From the NCBI RefSeq assembly GCF_012163145.1, contig NZ_JAAVTX010000001.1, positions 868,001 through 932,000 on the forward strand: a stretch of 64,000 nt of DNA. Reading direction: 5' to 3'. Each line of letters starts with the position of its first letter. The stretch's first letter is position 1. The stretch comes from Falsiroseomonas frigidaquae. Its GTDB lineage: Bacteria > Pseudomonadota > Alphaproteobacteria > Acetobacterales > Acetobacteraceae. Shown here in pieces: positions 25,313 to 34,235 of the stretch. The position numbers were made by a program, and so were the translations under genes. The notes under the pieces are model-generated. The model was not told the DNA's origin. It saw only the letters and a program-made list of their open reading frames with translations, and did no database searches.

Positions 25313-27223
25313 ATGGCGCAGGATACGGGTGCGGACCACACCAAGGCCGGCGAGGCCAAGGGCGGCGAGGCGGCGGGCCATGAAAGCTCGGCCCGTGGCG
25401 CCGCGGCGCGCGAGGCGACGGGCCATGCCCGGCCGAATGGCGGGGATGCGGCCGGCTTCCGCCTGCCGGACCCGGCGCTGGTCAGCCGCACCATGGCCGA
25501 TGTGGCGGAGCGCGGGCAGCGCATCGTCGGCGATTTCCTGAAGCGCCAGGCGGAAGGAACGCCGTCCACCGGGCCGGACCCGCTGCATATCGGCTCCGCC
25601 TTCCTCGACATGACCACGCGGCTGATGGCCAACCCCGCCCGCCTGATGCAGGCGCAGATCGGCTTCTGGCAGGACTACCTGACCCTCTGGCAGAACACCG
25701 CGCGCCGGATGATGGGCGAACCTGCCCCCGCCGTGATCGAGGAAACCAAGGGCGATCGCCGCTTCAAGGACGATGCCTGGCGGGAGAATGAGGTCTTCGA
25801 CTTCATCCGCCAGTCCTACCTGCTCTCCGCCCGCTACTTCACCAATGTGGTGCAGGGCGCGGAGGGGCTGGACAACAAGACCGCGCAGAAGGTGGATTTC
25901 TACACGCGACAATTCGTCGATGCGATGAGCCCCTCCAACTTCCTGATGACCAATCCGGAAGTGCTGCGCCGCACCGCGGAGACGGGCGGCGAGAACCTGC
26001 TGAAGGGCCTGTCCAACCTGCTGTCCGACCTGGAACGCGGCAAGGGCAACCTGCGCATCCGCATGACCGACGACAGCAAGTTCAAGGTCGGCGAGAACAT
26101 TGCGGTGACGCCCGGCAAGGTGGTGTTCCGCAACGCACTGATGGAGCTGATCCAGTACACCCCGGCGACGGAGCAGGTGCTGAAGCGCCCGCTGCTGATC
26201 CTGCCGCCCTGGATCAACAAGTTCTACATCCTCGACCTCCGCCCCAAGAACAGTTTTATCAAATGGGCGGTGGAGCAGGGCCACACGGTCTTCGTGGTGT
26301 CCTGGGTCAATCCGGACGAGTCGCTCGCCGACAAGGGCTTCGAGGACTACATGCGCGAGGGCCCCTACGCGGCGCTCGATGCGATCGAGGCCGCCACGGG
26401 CGAGAAATCCGTCAACGCCATCGGCTATTGCCTGGGCGGCACGCTGCTGGCCTGCACCCTGGCCCACATGGCGGCGAAGAAGGACACGCGGATCAAATCC
26501 GCCACCTACTTCGTCACCATGACGGATTTCGAGGAGGCCGGCGAACTCGGCGTCTTCATCGATGAGGAACAGCTGCTCGGCATCGAGGAGAAGATGTCGA
26601 AGAAGGGCTTCCTCGAGGGGCGGGAGATGGCGACCACCTTCAACATGCTGCGCGCCAACGACCTGATCTGGTCCTTCGTGGTGAACAACTACCTGCTGGG
26701 GCAGGAGCCCTTCCCCTTCGACCTGCTGTACTGGAACGACGACAGCACCCGCATGCCGGCGAAGATGCACAGCTTCTACCTGCGCCGGATGTACCAGCAG
26801 AACGACCTGGTGAAACCCGGCGCCATCGAGCTGGACGGCGTGAAGATCGACCTGCGGAAGATCAAGGTGCCGAACTACATGATCTCGACGCGGGAGGATC
26901 ACATCGCGCCGTGGAAATCCACCTATCGCGGCACGCAGATCTATGGCGGCAAGACCCGCTTCGTGCTCGCTGCCTCCGGCCACATCGCCGGCGTAGTGAA
27001 CCCGCCGGACTCGGGAAAATACAGCCACTGGGTGAACACCAGCCTGCCGGCGGACCCGGATGAGTGGTTCAAGGGCGCGACCGAGCTCGCCGGGTCCTGG
27101 TGGCCGGATTGGCAGCGCTGGGTGCTGGCGCTGGACAAGGACATGGTGCCGGCCCGCCAGCCCAAGGATGCCGGGCTGGGGGATGCGCCCGGCAGCTACG
27201 TGCTGGTGATGGCGAAGGACTGA
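25313..27223 (+). CDS. phaC: Class I polyhydroxyalkanoate synthase
   Basis: This 636-aa enzyme polymerises hydroxyacyl-CoA into PHA granules. The lipase-like box GYCLGG holds the catalytic Cys at about residue 373. Asp (about 529, 'EDHIAPW') and His (about 557, 'SGHIAG') complete the triad with class I spacing. The N-terminal 45 residues are Gly/Ala/Glu rich and low complexity. Start at 25313, with a GGGGGA upstream. No phaA, phaB or phasin gene is adjacent. Confidence 0.96.
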   Translation: MAQDTGADHTKAGEAKGGEAAGHESSARGAAAREATGHARPNGGDAAGFRLPDPALVSRTMADVAERGQRIVGDFLKRQAEGTPSTGPDPLHIGSAFLDMTTRLMANPARLMQAQIGFWQDYLTLWQNTARRMMGEPAPAVIEETKGDRRFKDDAWRENEVFDFIRQSYLLSARYFTNVVQGAEGLDNKTAQKVDFYTRQFVDAMSPSNFLMTNPEVLRRTAETGGENLLKGLSNLLSDLERGKGNLRIRMTDDSKFKVGENIAVTPGKVVFRNALMELIQYTPATEQVLKRPLLILPPWINKFYILDLRPKNSFIKWAVEQGHTVFVVSWVNPDESLADKGFEDYMREGPYAALDAIEAATGEKSVNAIGYCLGGTLLACTLAHMAAKKDTRIKSATYFVTMTDFEEAGELGVFIDEEQLLGIEEKMSKKGFLEGREMATTFNMLRANDLIWSFVVNNYLLGQEPFPFDLLYWNDDSTRMPAKMHSFYLRRMYQQNDLVKPGAIELDGVKIDLRKIKVPNYMISTREDHIAPWKSTYRGTQIYGGKTRFVLAASGHIAGVVNPPDSGKYSHWVNTSLPADPDEWFKGATELAGSWWPDWQRWVLALDKDMVPARQPKDAGLGDAPGSYVLVMAKD

Positions 27224-27263
27224 GCAGCCCTTCCCGGTCGGTGGGGGCCAACACCTGCCCCCC

Positions 27264-28574
27264 TCACCGCGCCGGCCCGGTCAGGCCCGGCGGCGGAATC
27301 TCCGACCGTTCCGGCGCATCCGGGTCGCGCCCCTGGCTGCGGTCCAGCCAGCGCATCACGGGCGTCACCGTCAGCCCGTGCATCAGCACCGACAGCAGCA
27401 CGATCAGCCCGACCACCGCCCAAAGCCGCTCCGCCTCCGCGAAATCCGCGTGGTTCAGCCCGTAGGCCAGGTAGTAGAACGACCCTACGCCGCGGATGCC
27501 GAAGAAGGCGAGCGTCAGCTTCTCGCCCCAGGCGGCGCGCAGCCCGACCAGCCCGGCCAGCCCCGCCAGCGGCCGCACCAGCAGCAGCACCGCCACCGCC
27601 AGCGCCACATCCACCCAGCCCAGCGGCGCCAGCAGGCCGGAAACCAGCGCTCCGCCGAACAGCAGCAGCAGCAGCATCATCGCCAGCCGCTCCACCTGCT
27701 CCGTCAGATCGTGCATCTCGCGGTGGAATTCGTGCTTGCGATGGGCGTGGCGCAGCGTCAGCGTGGTGACGAAGACCGCAAGGAAGCCGTAGCACTGCGC
27801 CATCTCCGTCAGCCCGTAGGAGACGAAGGTGGCGGCGATGGCAATCAGCCCATCGCCGGTCTTCGCCAACTGGTTGTCGCCCGGCATGTGGAAGGTCAGC
27901 CAGCCGAAGACGCGGCCCACCAGCCAGCCCGCCGCCACGCCGAAGCCGATTTCCCATATCACGTGGTAGCCGATCCAGTGCAGCAGCCAGGGCTCGCCGG
28001 ACTCCGCCGCCAGGGCCAGCACGATCGCCAGGTGGACGAAGGGAAAGGCCAGCCCGTCATTCAGCCCGGCCTCGGAGGTCAGGCCGAAGCGCACCTCATC
28101 CTCCTGCCCGGATTCCGGCGGGCCGACCTGCACATCGGCTGCCAGCACCGGGTCGGTCGGCGCCAGGCTGGCGCCCAGTAGCAGCGCCGCCACCCAGGGC
28201 AGCCCGGCCCAGGCGCCGAGCAGGGTGATGGCCAGGATCGACAGCGGCATGGTGATGCCGAGCAGCCGCCAGGTCACCGCCCAGCGATGGATGTGGAACA
28301 CCCGGTCGATCTTCAGCCCGGCGCCCATCAGGGCAATGATGACGACGAACTCGGTGAAGCGCTCCGTGAAGGCGGGGAAGGCCAGCGGCAGCGGCTCCGA
28401 CCCCACCATGGGCAGGGCGAAGATGGCGGCGCCGAGCAGGATGCAGACGATGGGCAGGGACAGCGGCAGGCGCTTCAGCGCCAGCGGCAGCCACGCCACG
28501 AGGGCGATCAACAGGCCGATACAGGTCAGGACGACGATGTAGGGTTCAGGCCGCAGGGTATCTATGGGGGGCAT
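27264..28574 (-). CDS. Cation:proton antiporter (CPA1/NhaP type)
   Basis: This 436-aa membrane protein has about 12 helices and exchanges Na+ or K+ for H+. Ion-site motifs are 'APTDPVLAADVQVG' and 'SEAGLNDGLAFPFV', the latter with the Asn-Asp pair typical of electroneutral CPA1 exchangers. It is convergent with phaC, with 40 bp between stops, where a short GC hairpin (about 27243-27262) may terminate both. Confidence 0.92.
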   Translation of the reverse strand: MPPIDTLRPEPYIVVLTCIGLLIALVAWLPLALKRLPLSLPIVCILLGAAIFALPMVGSEPLPLAFPAFTERFTEFVVIIALMGAGLKIDRVFHIHRWAVTWRLLGITMPLSILAITLLGAWAGLPWVAALLLGASLAPTDPVLAADVQVGPPESGQEDEVRFGLTSEAGLNDGLAFPFVHLAIVLALAAESGEPWLLHWIGYHVIWEIGFGVAAGWLVGRVFGWLTFHMPGDNQLAKTGDGLIAIAATFVSYGLTEMAQCYGFLAVFVTTLTLRHAHRKHEFHREMHDLTEQVERLAMMLLLLLFGGALVSGLLAPLGWVDVALAVAVLLLVRPLAGLAGLVGLRAAWGEKLTLAFFGIRGVGSFYYLAYGLNHADFAEAERLWAVVGLIVLLSVLMHGLTVTPVMRWLDRSQGRDPDAPERSEIPPPGLTGPAR

Positions 28575-28582
28575 GCAGGGCT

Positions 28583-28628
28583 AACGGCGGAACCCCCGCG
28601 CCGTTCGCTCCTGCAGCAACAGGCAGGA
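28583..28628 (-). terminator. Paired hairpins between lipoprotein and antiporter genes
   Basis: AACGGCG/CGCCGTT (28583-28605) and TCCTGC/GCAGGA (28609-28628) form two adjacent stems downstream of the leftward lipoprotein gene and just upstream of the antiporter ATG. They could end the preceding operon or shape the antiporter leader. No T-tract. Confidence 0.35.
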
Positions 28629-28675
28629 AACGGGTCCGGCCGGTTCCGCCGGGCGGGTCTTGCCCTGCCGTCCGT

Positions 28676-29314
28676 TCAGCGCGGCCCGATGCCGAGGCCC
28701 CGCCCCGGCTCCGGGTTCACCCATCCGGCCTGCGGGTCCAGCGCCCCGGTCAGGCCCCAGACCCGGCTGCGCGCCAGGCGGTCCACCTCGTCCCGGGCCA
28801 GCGATGTGGCGATACGGCCCTGTGGCAGCGGGCCCGGGCGGCTAAGGAAGGCCAGCGTGCCCGCCCCGCCCGGTTCGAACAGCGCCGGGCTAAGCGCCGC
28901 TTCCGCCGCCGGACGGTCGCCCCGCCGCAACGCCACATGCGCGGCGGTCAGCGCCCGCACCACCGCATCCGGATCGGCGCCGGCGCGGATGCCGAGCGCG
29001 GCGCGGCCCTCCACCCGGGCGCCGCGCAGCTCGAACACCACGCCGGAGGGCAGCGGCGCCCAGCGCAGGTCGCGCATGAATTCCACCGTCAGGAGTTCCA
29101 CCTGCGCCGCGGCGCGGGCCATGGCGGCCGGGTCGTTGGCCAGCGATCGCCCGCCATCGGCATAGGCCAGCGCCGCCTGCCCCACCGCATCGCGCAGCGG
29201 GTCCGCACTGCCGGCGCCGAGCACCGCGGGGATGCGCGCGGAAGGCGGCGGCTGGCGCAGTTCCGCGCAGCCGGCCAGCGCGAAGGCGAGAAGCGCGAAC
29301 AGGGCAGGCCGCAT
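28676..29314 (-). CDS. Putative lipoprotein
   Basis: This 212-aa protein has a signal peptide and lipobox ALAGC (Cys near 15), giving an acylated N-terminus. The rest is Ala-rich helical sequence, with no recognised domain. The start at 29314 follows GGGAGA. It is 34 bp after the PLP-enzyme gene in the same direction and so probably the last gene of the PelD-like operon. Confidence 0.7.
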   Translation of the reverse strand: MRPALFALLAFALAGCAELRQPPPSARIPAVLGAGSADPLRDAVGQAALAYADGGRSLANDPAAMARAAAQVELLTVEFMRDLRWAPLPSGVVFELRGARVEGRAALGIRAGADPDAVVRALTAAHVALRRGDRPAAEAALSPALFEPGGAGTLAFLSRPGPLPQGRIATSLARDEVDRLARSRVWGLTGALDPQAGWVNPEPGRGLGIGPR

Positions 29315-29348
29315 GGGGCGAATCTCCCGGCGTGTCATGGCGCGCATC

Positions 29349-30527
29349 CTATCCGGCTTTCTGCGCGCTGGCGAAGGCGGCCGCCAGCGCCTGGCCCAGC
29401 GGTACCAGATCCGCCTCCGCCAGCGCCGCCGGATGCACCACCAGCACGCCGTCCCGCATCCGCCCCTGGTTCACATGCACCCGCCGGGCCCGCAGCGCGG
29501 CTTCCACCTGCGCAGCCGCGGCAGGATCGGCGCAGCGCAGCAGCAGCAGCGGTGTCGGACCCTGCGCGATCTCGGCGGGCACCGCGCCCATCGCCGCCCG
29601 CACCGCGTCGAGCCGCGCCAGCATGCGTGCCTGCCGGGCGGCATCACCCTCCGCCACGAAGCGGCGCAGCGCGACCAGCAGGCCCACCACCTCCTCCTTC
29701 CCCGCCTTGCAGGACCGGCCAATGCCGTGCCGCGGCAGGAAGGGCAGCGCCGTGTTGCCGGCGAATTCCGGCGGCAGGCGGAACTGCGCATCCGGCACAT
29801 CCAGGTCCAGCATCTGCAGCAGCGCGCTGGCCACCAGGGGCCGCCGCCCGGCCAGGATGCCACTCGCCTGCGGCCCGCCGATCGCCTTGCCGCCGGAAAA
29901 CGCCACCAGGTCGGCGCCGGCATCGAGGAAGCCGCGCAGATTGGCGACCGGGGGAAGTTGCGCCGCGGCATCCACCAGCACCGGCACGCCGGCCGCATGC
30001 GCCACGCGCACCACCTCGGCCAGCGACGGCTCCGACCAGGGCTGCGCCACCCAGAATACGGCGGCGGTGCGCGGCCCGATCGCGGCGGCGACCTCCCCCA
30101 CCGAGGCATCGCGCACCCCGGCGCCGGAGAAGCGGTCCGGGATGCCGACCTCGACAATGCGCCCGCCCGCCACTTCCAGCGCCCGGTCATACATGTTGCG
30201 CTGGCTGCGGCTGACGATGAATTCGCAGCGTTCCCCCGCCGCCGGCAGCGCATTCATCGCCACCGGGTCGAGCCCCGCCAGGCAGGCGGCCGCGCCCAGC
30301 AGCAGCGCCGCGGAGGCGCCGCCGGTGACGATGCCGGCCTCCGCGCCGGTCGCCGCCACAATCTCCCGGCTCGCCGCCGCCTGCAGCTCCAGCATGTCGA
30401 AGCAGGCGGATGCGGCCTCGGCCATCGCCGCGCGGACCTCCGGCGCCAGGATGCCGCCCGACAGGCGGGTGACGGTGCCGGCGGCGTTGATGACCGGCGC
30501 CAGGCCCAGCTCCGCCAGAGCGCTCAT
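29349..30527 (-). CDS. SelA/DgaE-like PLP-dependent enzyme
   Basis: This 392-aa fold-type I protein starts '[19 protein letters not shown]', the mark of the SelA-like family that includes D-glucosaminate-6-phosphate ammonia-lyase. The PLP lysine is in '[14 protein letters not shown]'. Selenocysteine synthase itself is unlikely: the protein is short and no selB or selC is seen. An amino-sugar-phosphate or amino-acid lyase role is plausible. It is translationally coupled to glpK (ATGA). Confidence 0.8.
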   Translation of the reverse strand: MSALAELGLAPVINAAGTVTRLSGGILAPEVRAAMAEAASACFDMLELQAAASREIVAATGAEAGIVTGGASAALLLGAAACLAGLDPVAMNALPAAGERCEFIVSRSQRNMYDRALEVAGGRIVEVGIPDRFSGAGVRDASVGEVAAAIGPRTAAVFWVAQPWSEPSLAEVVRVAHAAGVPVLVDAAAQLPPVANLRGFLDAGADLVAFSGGKAIGGPQASGILAGRRPLVASALLQMLDLDVPDAQFRLPPEFAGNTALPFLPRHGIGRSCKAGKEEVVGLLVALRRFVAEGDAARQARMLARLDAVRAAMGAVPAEIAQGPTPLLLLRCADPAAAAQVEAALRARRVHVNQGRMRDGVLVVHPAALAEADLVPLGQALAAAFASAQKAG

Positions 30528-32020
30528 GTCAGCACGCGGCGCACCGCATCCTGCCAGCCGGCATGGCGGCGATCGGCCTCGGCGCGCGGCATGGACGGAT
30601 GAAAGCGTCGGTCCAGCCGCCAATGCGCCACCGCCGGCCCCGGCGGCGGCAGCAGCCCGGCCTGGAGACCGGCGAGATAGGCGGCGCCCAGCGCCGTGGT
30701 CTCCTGCACCTCCGGCCGATCGACCGGCGCGCCCAGCAGGTCCGCCAGCGCCTGCATGGCGTAGTCCGAGGCGGTCATGCCGCCATCGACCCGAAGCACG
30801 GTCCCGCCGCCGCGCGCGCCCCAATCGGCCTGCATCGCCTCCACCAGGTCGCGGGTCTGGAAGGCCACCGCCTCCAGCGCCGCACGGCAGATTTCGGCCG
30901 GGCCGGTGTTGCGGGTCAGGCCGAAGATGGCGCCGCGTGCCTCGGCATCCCAATGCGGCGCGCCGAGCCCGGTGAAGGCCGGCACGAAATACACCGGCTG
31001 CGCCGGGTCCGCCTTTGCCGCCAAGCGCCCACTCTCGGCCGCATCCTTGATGATGCCGAGCCCGTCGCGCAGCCATTGCACCGCCGCGCCAGCGATGAAG
31101 ATGGCGCCTTCCAGCGCATAGGTCCGCTGCCCGCCCAGCTGCCAGGCCAGCGTCGTCAGCAACCGGTTCTTCGAAGGCACCGCGACATCGCCGGTGTTCA
31201 GCAGAAGAAAACAGCCGGTGCCATAGGTGGATTTGACCATGCCCGGGGCGAAGCAGGCCTGGCCGAGCATCGCCGCATGCTGGTCGCCCGCCATGCCGCG
31301 CACCGGCACCGCCGTGCCGAGCAGCCCGGGCTCCGTCATGCCGAAGTCGCAGGCATTGTCCCGCACCTCCGGCAGCAGCGATTCGGGAATGCCGAACAGC
31401 TTCAGCAGATCGGCGTCCCAGCAGCCGCGGCGGATGTCGAACAGCATGGTCCGCGCCGCATTGGTAGCGTCCGTCGCATGCACCCGCCCACCGGTCAGCC
31501 GCCAGAGAAGAAAGCTGTCCACCGTGCCGAAGGCGAGGTCGCCGCGTTCCGCCGCCGCCCGCGCGCCGCCGACATTGTCCAGCAGCCAGGCCAGCTTGGT
31601 GGCGGAGAAATAGGGGTCCGGCAGCAGCCCGCTGCGCTCCGCGATCAGCCCGCCTGCGCCTTCCGCCGCCAGCCGGGCGCAATGCGCGGCGGTGCGGCGG
31701 TCCTGCCAGACGATGGCGCGGTGGATCGCCCGCCCGCTGCGGCGATCCCAGACCAGCGTCGTCTCCCGCTGGTTGGTGATGCCGATGCCGGCCAGGTCCT
31801 TCGCCGCGGCGCCGCCCTGGGCCTCCCCCTGGGCCAGGGCATCGCGCATCGTGGCCAGCGTCGCCGCCCAGATCTCCTCCGGCTCATGCTCCACCCAGCC
31901 CGGCGCCGGGAAATGCTGGGCGAGCGCCCGCTGCGCGCTGGCGCGCGGCGCCAGATCCGGCCCATGCAGGATGGACCGGGTGGAGGTGGTGCCCTGGTCG
32001 ATCGCGAGCAGCAGGTCCAT
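30524..32020 (-). CDS. glpK: Glycerol kinase
   Basis: This 498-aa FGGY-family kinase phosphorylates glycerol to sn-glycerol-3-phosphate. '[12 protein letters not shown]' is the ATP/phosphate loop, and 'GITNQRETT', 'GMAGDQHAA' and '[11 protein letters not shown]' are further family signatures. Its ATG shares a base with the upstream TGA (TGATG), so it is coupled to a membrane protein gene; an in-frame GTG one codon earlier is possible. No glpF or glpD is nearby. Its placement in a PelD/PelE-like chain is odd. Confidence 0.94.
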   Translation of the reverse strand: MDLLLAIDQGTTSTRSILHGPDLAPRASAQRALAQHFPAPGWVEHEPEEIWAATLATMRDALAQGEAQGGAAAKDLAGIGITNQRETTLVWDRRSGRAIHRAIVWQDRRTAAHCARLAAEGAGGLIAERSGLLPDPYFSATKLAWLLDNVGGARAAAERGDLAFGTVDSFLLWRLTGGRVHATDATNAARTMLFDIRRGCWDADLLKLFGIPESLLPEVRDNACDFGMTEPGLLGTAVPVRGMAGDQHAAMLGQACFAPGMVKSTYGTGCFLLLNTGDVAVPSKNRLLTTLAWQLGGQRTYALEGAIFIAGAAVQWLRDGLGIIKDAAESGRLAAKADPAQPVYFVPAFTGLGAPHWDAEARGAIFGLTRNTGPAEICRAALEAVAFQTRDLVEAMQADWGARGGGTVLRVDGGMTASDYAMQALADLLGAPVDRPEVQETTALGAAYLAGLQAGLLPPPGPAVAHWRLDRRFHPSMPRAEADRRHAGWQDAVRRVLT

Positions 32021-33099
32021 CACGCCTCTCCCCGGAGCAGAAGCCAGAAGGCGAAGCCGGTGGCCAGCACCGGCGCGGCCAGGGCGCCGAAATCGGCCAG
32101 CTCAGGCTGCAGCAGCCCCAGCAGCGGCCCCAGCCCGGCGGACAGCACCGCCAGGACCAGCGCCGCCAGAACCGCCGACCGTGGCGAGCGCCGTTCCAGC
32201 AGCGCGGCCGCCAGGGCGGCGAAGGCCGGCAGGAAGCCGGCGCCGAGCAGCGCCAGCCGGAAGGCTGGCAGCCCCTCCACCGAAACCCAGCCCGCCGCCG
32301 CCGGCGCGCCGCCGATCACCAGCCCCAGCGCCACTGCCAGCGCCTGCAGGCCGAGCAGCGCAGTGGCCAGCGGCAGCGGCGCCAGGCCGCGCGTGGCCGC
32401 CAGCAGCAGCAGCCCCGGCAAGGCCACCGGCAGGGCCAGCGCCACCGCCATCAGCTTGCCATCGGTGCCATAGGCCATCAGCGGCCCGGCCAGCACCGCC
32501 AGCGCCAGCGCTAGCCCGGCCGCGCCCTGGCCGGCCAGCACCCGCGCCTCGCCCGGGCGCAGCCGCGGCGGGGCGGCGGCGGCCGGAGCGGCGGCGAGGA
32601 AGCCGGCCAGCGCGGCGCCCAGCGCCAGGCCCCAGAAGGCTCCCGCCAGCCCACCGACCAGCCAGGCCAGCGCCGCGCCCAGCAGCGCCCCGGCCGCCAG
32701 CCCGGCCAGCGGCGGCAGGCCGAAGCCCGCGGCCACGCCCAGCCCGACCCAGAGCAGCGCCAGCGCCGCGCTGGCCAGGGCGCCGGCCAGCGCCTCCGCC
32801 ACCGGCAGCCCGTCCAGCAGATGGAACAGCGCGAAGGCGGCAAGCCCCGCGCCGCCGGTGGCCAGGCCGAGCGGCCGGCCGAGCACCCCGCGCCGCGCCG
32901 CCAGCATCGCCGCCGGCGCGCCCGCCAGCAGGGACAGGGCGACGACGAACAGCAGGCTGATGAACTCGCCCTCCACCCCGAGCAGCGCCAGCAGCGCCAA
33001 GCCGGCCAGCATCGCCAGCACCGGCCCGAGCCAGGCGCCCGCCACCAGCGCCCCGGCCACGCCCGGCCGGTCCGGCGCTTCAGCCTCGGTCCCGCTCAT
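32020..33099 (-). CDS. Multi-spanning membrane protein, unknown
   Basis: This 359-aa, very Leu/Ala/Gly-rich protein has about ten hydrophobic helices. I do not recognise a family. It sits directly after the PelE-like gene (ATGA overlap) where a Pel cluster often has PelG, but length and N-terminal sequence do not resemble PelG (usually about 450 aa and 12 helices). It may be a flippase-like or structural partner. The start at 33099 is set by the overlap. Confidence 0.7.
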   Translation of the reverse strand: MSGTEAEAPDRPGVAGALVAGAWLGPVLAMLAGLALLALLGVEGEFISLLFVVALSLLAGAPAAMLAARRGVLGRPLGLATGGAGLAAFALFHLLDGLPVAEALAGALASAALALLWVGLGVAAGFGLPPLAGLAAGALLGAALAWLVGGLAGAFWGLALGAALAGFLAAAPAAAAPPRLRPGEARVLAGQGAAGLALALAVLAGPLMAYGTDGKLMAVALALPVALPGLLLLAATRGLAPLPLATALLGLQALAVALGLVIGGAPAAAGWVSVEGLPAFRLALLGAGFLPAFAALAAALLERRSPRSAVLAALVLAVLSAGLGPLLGLLQPELADFGALAAPVLATGFAFWLLLRGEA

Positions 33100-34235
33100 C
33101 GCGGCGCCTCGGCCAGCCACAGGCGCCAGGCGGCGGCATGCGGGCCGGTGACGGCGGCGCGCCGCGCCTCGGCTTCCAGCAGCGGGCGCCAGCGCAGCAC
33201 CAGCGCCTCCAGCGCCGCGAAGTCACGGGCGCGGAACAGGCATTCGGCGAGCCAGCCGATGGCGCTGCCGCCCGCCGCGCCGCGCGTCACCGCCGCCTCA
33301 AGCGCCCGCCGCGCCGCCGGCAGGTCGCCCAGCGCCAGCAGGTTGCGGCCCAGCGCCGCCTCGGCCTCGGCATCACCGCCCTCGGGGCCGCCATCGGGCG
33401 CGGCCTCGGCCAGCGCCTGCCACAGCCCGGCGGCCTCCGCCCGGCAGGCATCGGCGCGCGGCGGTTCGAGCAGGCCGGAGAAGGCGGCACGGTCCAGCGC
33501 GCGAGCCAGGGCGCGCTGCGCGGCACGGCCATTGGCGCCGGACTGGCCGCGCGCCACGGCACGCAGCGCTTCCGCTGCCTCCAGCAGCCGGCGTTCCACC
33601 TGCGGCCGCAGCAGTTCCGTGCGTGCCCGCACCGCCGGGTCGGCATCGCTCAGCGCCAGCCGCAGCAGCGCGACGCCGCCGGGGCGGGCCGGTTCGGCCG
33701 CCAGGTCCAGGGCGCGCGCCTTCTGCCGCGCATGCCCCCAGCGCAGCACATCGCCCAGCGATTCCAGCAGCAGGCCGTCCGGCACGTCCCGCGCCAGGGC
33801 AATGGCATCCAGCCGCGCATCGACCGGGTCCTCCGGCAGCGGCGGCGCCACCCGGCGCAGCCGGCGCGGCACGCCGAGCGCCAGCGCCGCCAGCGCGCCC
33901 GGGATCGCCAGCGGCCCGAGCGCCGGCAGCGTCGCCGTGAGCAGACGCAGCACCGCGGTGGCCCAGGGTTCCGCATCGGGCGGCGGCGCGGGCCGCAGCA
34001 GCAGCGCCAGGCAGCAGCCGAGATGCAGGACCAGCGCCACCAGCCACCAGCCCAGCCCGAGCGCCAGCACCACCAGCGCCTGCCCCATCGCCAGCCCGGC
34101 CAGGATCAGCGCCTCGCCTGCCACGCCGGCCGGCACGAACACCACCGGCGAGCGGCGCTCGGCGCCGCCGCGCGGCCGCAGGCGCCGGGTCAACCCGCGG
34201 CGGTCCCCCGGCAGGGCGCGCGCCGGGCTAGCCAT
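33096..34235 (-). CDS. PelE-like membrane protein with helical-repeat domain
   Basis: This 379-aa protein has three or so hydrophobic helices in the first 130 residues, then a soluble helical-repeat region ('SLGDVLRWGHARQKARALDL', 'LLRLALSDADPAVR', and a C-terminal TPR-like 'LGDLPAARRALEAAV'). This is the PelE plan, an inner-membrane partner of PelD. The start overlaps the PelD-like stop by 8 bp. Homology is inferred from architecture and context; sequence similarity could not be computed. Confidence 0.55.
   Translation of the reverse strand: MASPARALPGDRRGLTRRLRPRGGAERRSPVVFVPAGVAGEALILAGLAMGQALVVLALGLGWWLVALVLHLGCCLALLLRPAPPPDAEPWATAVLRLLTATLPALGPLAIPGALAALALGVPRRLRRVAPPLPEDPVDARLDAIALARDVPDGLLLESLGDVLRWGHARQKARALDLAAEPARPGGVALLRLALSDADPAVRARTELLRPQVERRLLEAAEALRAVARGQSGANGRAAQRALARALDRAAFSGLLEPPRADACRAEAAGLWQALAEAAPDGGPEGGDAEAEAALGRNLLALGDLPAARRALEAAVTRGAAGGSAIGWLAECLFRARDFAALEALVLRWRPLLEAEARRAAVTGPHAAAWRLWLAEAPR

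Noticed and set aside
27241-27267. Strong rho-independent terminator between phaC and the antiporter
   Set aside because: The G/C stem is imperfect and lacks a T-tract; mentioned only as a possibility in the antiporter entry.
29349-30527. Selenocysteine synthase SelA
   Set aside because: No selB, selD or tRNA-Sec is seen, and the protein is shorter than SelA; the ammonia-lyase-like branch fits better.
32020-33099. Assignment of the multi-spanning membrane protein as PelG
   Set aside because: It is about 100 residues shorter, has fewer helices, and the N-terminal sequence does not resemble PelG.
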